Source of the DNA: Chromera velia
Lineage: Eukaryota > Sar > Chromeraceae
Assembly: GCA_018398765.1 (NCBI GenBank)
Contig: JAHBMJ010002087.1
Location: 7,273 to 22,771, forward strand
Direction: 5' to 3'
Length of the DNA stretch: 15,499 bases
Positions 8,698 to 15,499 of the stretch are shown here, piece by piece. Each line of letters starts with the position of its first letter. Positions within the stretch are counted from its first letter, which is position 1. The notes under the pieces are model-generated. The model ran no database searches, was not told the origin of the DNA, and saw only the letters and a program-made list of their open reading frames with translations. Made by a program: the position numbers and the translations under genes.

Positions 8698-11600
8698 CTC
8701 CTCAATTTCGTCGTCTCCAGAGCCCACACCCTCCCCAAACTCCTCCACCATCTCCAATCGGGCAGAGAACAGACGCGAACGTCCACCGCTGTAGGGGATT
8801 TGGAGCCCTGCCGAGCACTGGTGCCCTGCCGACTCCTTCTCCCCCTCGGCCTCGTTCTCTGCAGCTGCTGCCGTCGCCTCTCCGAGAGGCACGGAGCCAC
8901 CCACTCTCTCTGCGTATTCACCGCCCTGGTTCTGGTAGGGGTAGTCCAAAAACGATCCTGACCTGCAGACGTAAAACCAAAACACAAATCAAAAGGAAAG
9001 TAATTTGTGGCTTATGCACAACATGGATGGCTTCTCCGATAGAGAATCCAGGAAGAATCAGAAAGGAGCCAGAAGGAGAGCATCGCTCAACTGAACAATC
9101 CCAAGCACCCAGGGCCCCCCGTGATGCCACGCCATTCATGCAGCATGCCCTGCACGCATCATTCCAAGAACACACACACACACCAAGGTACCTACCTGTG
9201 ACGCATCATCTGCACGAGGCTCGGGGGACCCTCCAAGGACTGGAAGGATTGGTCAATCGACTCTAGACGGAGACGGCCGACGGGGTAGTCAGACAGAACG
9301 GACAGACGATCATCCTCGTCGTCGTCCGCTTCCTCTCCCCCTGTTGCGTCTGTGCTGTCCTGCCCACTACTCCCCTCACGACCGTTCATTGAAGGGTGAG
9401 GAGAGGGAACTTCAGAGTCGTCCTCTGTCTCCGGTCCCTTCCTTCCCCCGAGTCCGAGTGCCAGTCCGTGGATGCCCGTGCCGCCAGGGGCAACAGAAGA
9501 ACCCCCAACACAGGTTGAGGACTCCTCCCCGTCTCCCTCGGTGACAATTAAACCCTTCGTGAGAGCCTCGGCGGCCGCACTGTTTGCTGCAAGTGCCTCC
9601 TCCCTCTCTCTTTCACGTCTGGCCTGTTTCCGATTGCGGCGATTCCTTCCGGTGGAAGTACCCGCAGCGGTCACTCCCAGCACCCCTCCTCCGTTTCCTG
9701 CCGCTTCCTTCTCCTTCTCCTCTCTGATGGAGACCATAGACATCTGCTGGGCTCTTGCAACGCGTTGCACTGCCTTGCGGACGTGCTGGTTTCTGGGACC
9801 AGTCGCACCGAAGTGCTGCGGCTGCGACGCCAGGCGCAACAGAGGGGGGGCCTCAGGCACTGCAGAGGGCGAGGATGTCGGAGGACCTGCGGGCGGTGGG
9901 GGGTGGTGGTAGCTCTGGTGACGGAAAAGCTCCGGAGCAGGACCGGGGATAGGGGGAAGGGGACAGTTCTGAGGAGCGAAGGCTGGAGGTACGGGGACTG
10001 GGTGGGAGAACTGGAGGGGTACGCCGATGACCGTCTGGGCTGTTGTCTGCACCGCATGGAGGTGGTCTCTGACGGGCCGCCCCTCTGCGACCTGGACAGC
10101 CTGGACAGGCGGCGGCGGTTGCATGGGGGGGCCGGAGGGGGAGGAGGGGTTGGGCAGTCCGAAGGAAACCAACGAACATGCCGCGGCAGCAGTGGGATTG
10201 TGCACGAAGGCAGCTGTGTGGGTCGAGTGGGCGGAGACATCGCGGGAGAAGGCAGGGGCACCCAGGGGGAAGCCCAGGGGATTCCCTGGGGTTCCTGCCG
10301 CGGCGGCGGCCGGAGAGAAGTGCGGTGCGCCTCCGTGCGTCCCCGACTGATGGAGCATGGCGTTGTGTGTGTTTGCCGACTCCTCGCGTGAGAGGAAGGG
10401 GAAGGAGATCATGGTGGGAGGTCCGATGGGAATGGACGAGGGGAGACCCCTGAGGTGACTCGGCCCTGCTGTGGCTGAGATGGTAGAAACGTCTCTGTCG
10501 AGGCCCGTGGGAGGGGGTGGGGGCTGCATGCGGCCGGAGAGGGTCCTTTCGAAGGTCGTGAGGGTGGATGAAGCAGAACGTTGGGGAAGGAAAGGAAGGG
10601 CCTGGAGGGGGAAGCCGGAAGGACAACCGGAGAAAGACAAACCACCGTGAGCAGTTGTGTCGCACTGATGCTGCTGCTGCAGAGAGTGGACAGCAGAATT
10701 CGTGTTATTGTGGGGAGGAGAGGGGAAGACCGGTTCTACAAGGTTTGTCTTCTCTGCTCTCACCTCGGTCTCCGTCTGAGCACTCTCTGTGGCAGGCAGG
10801 GAGATAATTCCCTTTGGGGGGGCGACAGACACTCCATCCTCTCTCTGCTTCACGGCAGTGGGTGTGGGTGTCGGGGTCGGATTCTGGCTTTGCGGCTGGA
10901 CAGGGGACGTCTGGAGTTGCTGCTGCTGCTGCGAGGAGTCTGTAGCTGCTGTCTCCAGACTCTCCTTCTGGGGACACAGACGTGCCAAGTGGTCGCGACT
11001 GCCACAAATGTGACATGTCTTACCTACAGGGCACTTGAAAGTTCTGTGACCGCGCTGCCCGCAGTTGTAGCTGCACGAACCAAAAGAAGAATAGACAGAT
11101 CGACAGACACAAAAGAAACCTGTGTCTCCAAGCAGCACGCGAATGCACACGAGAGAGATCTCATCGACCACACCAAAGCTGAGGGGTGCAGTGACACATT
11201 GAAGACGTACAGGAAGGAAAATGATGAGGTGAGAAGGAAACAGAAAGAGAACAAGACCTGGGCAGGATGAGGAGGGAAGCAGACAAGCAGACAGGCAGGT
11301 AGGAACATAGGTAAGTAGCTGGGTAGGAAGGAAGGAAAGCAGTACTTACCACATCTCCATCTTGGGCTGAGGGCAGTCTTTGCTGTAGTGTCCTCTCTGG
11401 TTGCTGCAAATACACCAAGAAAACAAGCATGGCGCATTAATTCCACCGTGAATCAGTAAGAATCCATTAAGTAACGAATGCATACCCTCACAAAGTCCAA
11501 GTCGGGACACACAAAAAAGAGAAAAAAAGCCGCAGACGATTGGAAAAAATGTGCACACGGAAAGCCAAGAAGGTAGCCAAACAGAAAGACGGTCTAGACC

Positions 11601-13277
11601 AGAAAGAGAAGAGAAGAAGCCGCCTCTCGACAGGCAGCAGAAAGGATGGATGACCCACACGCTGCTGCCCCCTTCCTTCTTTTGTCTTTCTTTGCCACCA
11701 ACCAAATAGCATCCATGAATGAATGATGAAACCGACGGACCAATTGTAGCATCTGATTTGCGTTGAGGTGGTCACTCCCCCTTGTCCACTGCCGTCCTTG
11801 CTGCTTTCCTCTGCGTTGTCCTCCGATCCTCCTGTCTCATCACTCTGGCTGTCTGGAGACCTGGTAGCAGAGGTGGATGCAGAGGGGGGCTGGGACTTTC
11901 TCTTGCTCTTCTTTCCAGTCGTCCCGGATGCTCCCCCTGTCTGTGCATCCTTCTGGTCCTTCTGGGTCCCTTCCCCCTCTCCTCCCGCCTCCTTGCTGCC
12001 ACTGCTCTGACTCTCGTCCCCCTCTGAAGACAAACCAGAAGTCTCCACCTGAAGGCGGGGGGCAGGGGCCACTCGGACGGCAGAAGCTTCGCTTCCAGCT
12101 TTCGTTTTCGGGTTCGGCAGGGCCATGACCAGTTTCTCTTTCTCCCCCTCTCCCCCATCCAATCTCTCCTGAAGGGACAAAGCCTCGAGAGACTTCCTCG
12201 TCAGAGACGTGAACGCACCGACAGCTGCCTGCGGCTGCGGTTGCTGTGACTGGTCCTGCTGCAACACTGACAGCTGCTGCTGTCCCTGAGACGAGACATT
12301 CGAGGAGTCTGAGGAAGTCTCTCCACCCGCTCCTGCACCCTCTCCCTCTCCCCCAGCAGCCTTCTCTCTGTCAGGCGAGTTGGAAGAGGCAGACGACAGC
12401 GCATTCTCATCTCCAAAAACGTTTGCTGTCGTCGTCGTCGACAGAGAAGAGCAGCCGCCCTCCCCGTTCGCCCCCCCCGTCAGAGACAGAGACTGGCTTC
12501 CACTTCCATCCACTGTGCTGCCCCCCGACTGGGAGGACGACAGGGGCACAACCACGTCGCCCGTCTGGGAAAGAGAGAGCGGGCACTGTCTGGCAAGGTG
12601 GTCTGGCATATTGCAGAGATGACACCTCTTTCCAGACGTGCTGCATACAGTGAAAGGCGGTGGAGACTGAGCGCTTGCAGACAGCAGAAGTTCTCAGAGA
12701 GTGTGTCACACACCAAAAGCGGAGAAAGGCACAATGTGGCTTTTAGGACCCCTACAGTTCAGACAAAAACACTCGTACGAAAGCGCGGCAAAACAGAAGA
12801 AGAATCTGTGAGTTACTGACCACTCGTATGACCTGTGCCCGGTCTGATAACAGTTGTAGCTGCACGCAAAAGACAAGCGAAGAGACACATGAAGAGGATC
12901 AATATGCCAAGCTCCTTGCAGGAAGGCGAAAGAAGACTACCAGGAGAAAGGCCAGAACGCAATTTGCCATCCCCCCCGCTTACCACATGGTCATTTGAGG
13001 CTTCGGACAGTCACGGCTGAAGTGTCCTGTCTCGTGGCTGCACTCACATAAACAAGCAGCAGGGACGAACTCCGTGAACGCAAAAGCATGTCAATAGACC
13101 ACAAAAGCAGACAACTTCAAATTGGAATGCTCCCCACCAATTATAGCAGCGTGATGTGTTTCCATTGCTGCTGGTTCCTTCGCTTTGATTCAACCCATTT
13201 TGTTCCGACCCATCAACAGGAGGGGATTCCAAAACGTCCCCAGGCTGTGATACAGCAACGTCCACTACGGAGATCAT
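8513..13277 (-). CDS. Six-CCHC zinc-knuckle protein, eight exons, about 1113 aa
   Basis: Predicted nucleic-acid-binding protein with six zf-CCHC knuckles (C-x2-C-x4-H-x4-C), the fold used by CNBP/Gis2-type proteins to bind single-stranded RNA or DNA. I assembled it from GT-AG sites and phase: 13277-13138, 13037-12984, 12859-12821, 12640-11741, 11403-11350, 11070-9196, 8962-8698 and 8527-8513. Knuckles start at residues 44, 65, 84 (module 1) and 375, 396, 415 (module 2). Residues 98-374 are a Ser/Gly/Glu/Gln-rich linker with a basic GKKSKRKS patch near 320. After residue 428 come Gln, Thr-Pro, Pro and Ala-rich stretches, a basic helix-like patch near 871-887, an acidic run near 975-983 and a Glu-rich end. 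Introns are 100, 124, 180, 337, 279, 233 and 170 bp. The ATG at 13277 is the first in-frame ATG after a stop at 13310-13308. An upstream exon joined at the CAG ending at 13287 cannot be excluded. The first seven exons are well supported; the final exon and the start are less sure. RNA binding is inferred from the family; the cellular role is unknown. Confidence 0.8.
10974..11751 (-). other. Zinc-knuckle module 2 (knuckles 4-6), split by two introns
   Basis: Residues 375-428 repeat the plan of module 1: CYNC-x4-H-x4-C, CPQPKMEM, a second CYNC knuckle, a PVGKT spacer, then CHIC-x4-HLARLC. By direct count 33 of 54 residues match module 1 with no gaps. The 54-nt exon 5 (11403-11350) matches exon 2 at 38 of 54 bases. 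The two introns sit at exactly the same codon positions as the first two of module 1, with donors GTCCGT and GTAAGT. The third intron is absent: knuckles 5 and 6 are encoded contiguously at the start of the 1875-nt exon 6. Confidence 0.88.
12583..13148 (-). other. Zinc-knuckle module 1 (knuckles 1-3), split by three introns
   Basis: Residues 44-97 read CYNC-x4-H-x4-C, then CPKPQMTM, then a second CYNC knuckle, a TSGKR spacer, and a third knuckle CHLC-x4-HLARQC. Exon 2 is 54 nt and exon 3 only 39 nt. All three introns split a cysteine codon as TG|C: the second Cys of knuckle 1, the first Cys of knuckle 2 and the last Cys of knuckle 2. Donors are GTGGGG, GTAAGC and GTCAGT, and each acceptor is GCAG. 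That these three junctions restore exact CCHC spacing is the strongest evidence that the splice model is right. Confidence 0.88.
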
Positions 13278-13417
13278 ACCAGCTTGCTGAATCAATCTCA
13301 ATTTTGGTCACAAACCAATTCAACTGAAGCGCGCAAAACAGGAACGGTCGAAATCTAAATGTACAAGCACTCACTGTGGAGATTAAAAGCTTTTTGGCCA
13401 AGTTCAAAATGGACGGC

Positions 13418-13774
13418 TTAAAAAGGATGAACAGCTAAAACGTACTGAACATCTCTGGTTGTAAAAAGGCCTGGAATCGTTACACGTGACTCATCGAACT
13501 GACTGACCACAGTGCCCTCTTCACACAGAAGGAGGCGGGAAGGAAGAGCTTTTGGGAAAGAAGAGGAACAAAATGAAGTGTCCGAATGAAATTCATGGCC
13601 CCGTAAAGTTTTTTCGAGGAGGCAAAATTCTTCCCACTTGATCCCCTTTTTCGCTTTCAAGGGCCACGGGCCGGCCGCGGCCGGCGCGCGCGTCCCCTGA
13701 ATTTGGTGTGTCTCGTCACACAGAATGAAAGATTTGCCATCGTATATTCCGATAATCACGAAGAGGGCCTTCAA
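13418..13774 (-). other. Open frame of uncertain coding status upstream of the zinc-knuckle gene
   Basis: A frame of about 118 codons runs on the minus strand to a TAA at 13420-13418 and has no internal ATG; the frame stays open upstream to a TGA near 13808. The N-terminal part (KALFVIIGIYDGKSFILCDE) has a protein-like, mixed composition, unlike the low-complexity frames elsewhere. The middle overlaps the GC-only palindrome. It could be an upstream exon, the remnant of a repeat-borne gene, or chance. A possible donor GTACGT near 13449 would leave phase 2, which does not match the phase-0 CAG acceptor ending at 13287, so I could not join it to exon 1. No family is recognised. Confidence 0.25.
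13670..13685. repeat. 16-bp GC-only palindrome
   Basis: GCCGGCCGCGGCCGGC is its own reverse complement and is followed directly by an alternating GC run to about 13692. It stands out against AT-richer flanks. Confidence 0.85.
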
Positions 13775-13914
13775 GAGGCCCCATGCAGTCTTCAGGAAAA
13801 GTCAGCATCTCACGAAATTGTGAGCCGCGGGCGGTATATTAATATTTTTCATCCATGAAAACTGTTTGGAGTCATCAAAGCAACTCACTCGCGTGAAATT
13901 AATAAAATTGGCCG

Positions 13915-13939
13915 AGCTAAGCCAAAAATTGACTTAGCT
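13915..13939. repeat. Inverted repeat, 7-bp arms
   Basis: AGCTAAG (13915-13921) and CTTAGCT (13933-13939) are perfect complements around an 11-base loop, ending four bases before the TGCATGCA palindrome. Confidence 0.6.
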
Positions 13940-13942
13940 TAA

Positions 13943-13960
13943 CTGCATGCATGCATGCAG
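13943..13960. promoter_or_regulatory. 18-bp palindrome with overlapping TGCATGCA sites
   Basis: CTGCATGCATGCATGCAG is a perfect palindrome holding three overlapping TGCATGCA motifs. In apicomplexans this motif is bound by AP2-domain factors in upstream regions (established knowledge). It sits about 330 bp upstream of the TMBIM start codon and 670 bp upstream of the zinc-knuckle start. A control element is plausible, but TGCATGCATGCA also occurs at 889-900, far from any gene. Confidence 0.45.
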
Positions 13961-13998
13961 TCTGAAAGAATTGAGCCATTCCGAGCAAAGCTATACAT

Positions 13999-14024
13999 AT
14001 AGCGCGATCGATCATAGCGCGATC
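13999..14024. repeat. 11-bp direct repeat ATAGCGCGATC, two copies
   Basis: Copies lie at 13999-14009 and 14014-14024, 15 bp apart start to start. They fall in the upstream region of the TMBIM gene; a binding-site pair is possible but unsupported. Confidence 0.6.
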
Positions 14025-14284
14025 TGTAGCTCCACTATAGTTCCACTACGCTGCTCTAGCTTGCGATCTTCTCATGATCTTCTCTCTCGATCTTCTGAAG
14101 ACGCATGAACCTTCTTCCCGGCAGCGCCTGATGCTCAAATTTCTCATTTGGTTTTAGCTTATCGTCAGACGAGGCTCATTGTTCTCTAACTCACTCGGCC
14201 GGCGTCTTTTTCTGGCTGTTTGATCGCTTTGCCCAAAGCAAACACAAGACAGGGGGAACAGACAAACGATCAAGCTACAAGAAG

Positions 14285-14835
14285 ATGCAGCAGCAGCAGT
14301 ACTATGACGCTGAGGCGGCGTCATACCACGAAGGTTCGTTTACTCCGACGAACTGGGCAGCATAGATTTGAAGTTGGGGATCATGCAAGTCTCTTTCTTG
14401 AGGCCGGGATCTCATTTCGCTTCCATGCCTGTTTTTTCACTTCCTCTTGCATACCTGCAAAATTGGTGCAGACAATATGCTCATGGATGACAAGGTGGAG
14501 GAGCAAATTCGACGGGGGTTCATCCAGAAGATCTACGGGATCTTGTCAAGTCAGTCTGGGTTGTCCGGGGAGGCCAAGTGATGCCTTGGCTCTCTTCAGG
14601 GTGTCGATTGCATCGGCTTCTTCACCCACGATTGATTCAATTTCGTGTGGTCTTGCTTTTGCTGTGCAGTTCAGCTTCTGATCACCGTTGGCATTGCGGG
14701 ACCTCTGGTCGTCTTCGACGCCCCGATGCAATTCATCGAGGCCAATCCCTGGCTGGTCTATCTTACCATGGCGGTCTACTTCACCACCTTCATCATCCTT
14801 GCCTGTTGTTCTGGAGTCGCAAGAAGCTTTCCTGC
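14285..14835 (+). CDS. Lifeguard/TMBIM (BAX-inhibitor-1 family) membrane protein, 5' part
   Basis: First three exons of a multi-pass membrane protein of the Bax1-I family, whose members sit in Golgi or ER membranes and modulate calcium leak and cell death. Exons are 14285-14333, 14472-14549 and 14670-14835, with donors GTTCGT, GTCAGT and GTAAGT and GCAG acceptors; phases agree throughout. The 97 complete codons start MQQQQYYD, pass through the family-typical stretch IRRGFIQKIYGILS at 29-42, a first membrane segment at about 40-58, a second at about 70-89, and CCSGVARSFP at 88-97, matching the Lifeguard pattern of two Cys followed by Arg and Pro. The cytosolic N-terminus is short; animal Lifeguards usually have a longer Pro/Gly-rich one. 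The remaining five or so membrane segments must lie beyond the right edge. Identity rests on remembered family pattern, not a search. The exact start codon is the least certain part. Confidence 0.8.
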
Positions 14836-15499
14836 GTAAGTGAATTTACTCATTCATCTATCAGACAGAGCATCGCTTCCAGGGATTTTGTCGCGTTGCA
14901 GTTCGAAGTTGAGGGAACGCTCGATAAATCGGAAAGATGCGTCAGAACTGATACAGAGAACTGGCGTTTCCTTCGTTTCCGTCGTGGACTGCAGTTGAAA
15001 GCTCTCCAAGAAAGAGAAGCTGGCCGCTTTTTGTTGTCTGTTCTGTGTTCGTTCTTTGGTTTGGCTGTTTTCGGTTGTGTGCTCATGTAATGGTCTGGCT
15101 TCGTTTCCCCCCTCCCCTGGAGAGGGCGAGTTCGTCGCCTGGCCGCTTTTTGTTGAGTGTTCTGTGTTCGTTCTTTCTTTCGTTTGCTTGTTTTCAGTTG
15201 CGTGTTTGTGTAATGGTCTTGCTTCGTTTCCCCCCTCCCCTGGAGAGGGCGAGTTCGTCGCCTGGCCGCTTTTCGTTGTCTGTTCTGTGTTCATTCTTTC
15301 GTTTGCTTGTTTCAGTTGCGTGTTTTGTGTAATGGTCTCGCTTCGTTTCCCCCCTCCCCTGGAGAGGGCGAGTTCGTCGCCTGGCCGCTTTTTGTTGTGT
15401 GTTCTGTGTTCGTTCTTTCTTTCGTTTGCTTGTTTTCAGTTGCGTGTTTGTGTAATGGTCTCGCTTCGTTTCCCCCCTCCCCTGGAGAGGGCGAGTTCG
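14836..15499 (+). other. Intron 3 of the TMBIM gene, open at the right edge
   Basis: It begins with a consensus GTAAGT donor. A possible acceptor (TTGCAG ending near 14901) would open a short frame that ends quickly and does not resemble the expected next TMBIM segment, so I treat the rest of the window as intron. From 15022 it is filled by a minisatellite. Confidence 0.6.
15022..15499 (+). repeat. Minisatellite, about 120-bp units, at least four copies
   Basis: Units start with GGCCGCTTTT at 15022, 15141, 15264 and 15383, with lengths of 119, 123 and 119 bp; the fourth is cut by the window end. The 3' half of the unit is almost invariant, while the middle (TTCTTT/GTTTGCTTG part) varies by small indels. 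The first unit is the most divergent, as expected at an array edge. Each complete unit carries GGCGA-GTTCG-TCGCC, a perfect 5-bp stem with a 5-base loop, just after a CCCTCCCCTGGAGAGGG segment that can also fold. Confidence 0.92.

Larger units (their letters stand above)
13278..14284. promoter_or_regulatory. Divergent intergenic region between the two genes
   Basis: About 1 kb separates the predicted start codons of the minus-strand zinc-knuckle gene and the plus-strand TMBIM gene, so it should hold both promoters and 5' UTRs. It contains a 16-bp GC-only palindrome (13670-13685), an AT-rich patch TATATTAATATT near 13836, an AGCTAAG/CTTAGCT hairpin (13915-13939), an 18-bp TGCATGCA palindrome (13943-13960) and an 11-bp direct repeat (13999-14024). 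No consensus core promoter can be named for this organism, so the regulatory role comes from position only. Confidence 0.5.

Noticed and set aside
9853-10665. 270-codon second minus-strand frame within exon 6
   Set aside because: It is an out-of-frame shadow, Pro/Arg/Ser-rich, of the main coding frame, with no splice or domain support.
9765-11270. Long plus-strand frames (208 and 229 codons) opposite exon 6
   Set aside because: They are antisense shadows of the GC-rich 1875-nt coding exon, overlap each other, and encode Arg/Gly/Trp-rich strings with no domain; the minus strand has zinc knuckles and matching splice phases.
14902-15000. Possible fourth TMBIM exon after the TTGCAG near 14901
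   Set aside because: In the required phase it gives about 30 Ser/Arg/Lys-rich residues then a stop, and lacks the membrane segment expected next in the family.
14854-15294. 146-codon minus-strand frame with roughly 40-residue repeats
   Set aside because: It is the reverse translation of the minisatellite; unit lengths of 119 and 123 bp do not keep one frame across the array, it has no ATG-independent support, and it lies in an intron of the opposite-strand gene.

Overview
The window looks like nuclear DNA of an intron-rich unicellular eukaryote. The best guess is an alveolate of the chromerid/coccidian type (for example Chromera-like). This rests on canonical GT-AG introns of about 100-340 bp, very short exons, proteins with long Ser/Gly/Gln/Pro low-complexity stretches, intergenic DNA full of GACA, CCAT and GGAA simple repeats, and TGCATGCA palindromes, a motif known as an AP2-factor site in apicomplexans. 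The organism assignment is inference; no rRNA or other phylogenetic marker is present.

Layout. Positions 1-860 are AT-rich and begin with a direct repeat: 122 bp repeated identically at a 221-bp period, so possibly the end of a satellite or subtelomeric array. Positions 861-8512 (about 7.6 kb) contain no convincing gene. This stretch is built of alternating purine-rich and pyrimidine-rich blocks plus simple repeats, with one strong G-quadruplex candidate. Positions 8513-13277, minus strand, hold the main gene. I reconstructed it from splice sites and reading-frame phase as an eight-exon CDS of about 1113 residues. It encodes six CCHC zinc knuckles arranged as two copies of a three-knuckle module, joined by a low-complexity linker of about 277 residues and followed by a long Pro/Ser/Gly-rich tail. 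Positions 13278-14284 form the divergent intergenic region, with several palindromes and one unexplained ORF. From 14285 to the right edge, plus strand, lie the first three exons of a Lifeguard/TMBIM (BAX-inhibitor-1 family) membrane protein. Its fourth exon lies outside the window. The open intron 3 carries a minisatellite of about 120 bp per unit that runs off the end.

The most interesting element is the zinc-knuckle gene. Two homologous three-knuckle modules share intron positions. Five introns cut the codon of a zinc-binding cysteine as TG|C, all in phase 2, and one 39-nt exon carries almost exactly one knuckle. One intron is present in the first module and absent from the second. The architecture would allow knuckles to be added or removed by splicing without changing frame. 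The knuckle gene and the TMBIM gene are divergently transcribed from about 1 kb of shared upstream DNA; nothing in the sequence shows a functional link between their products.
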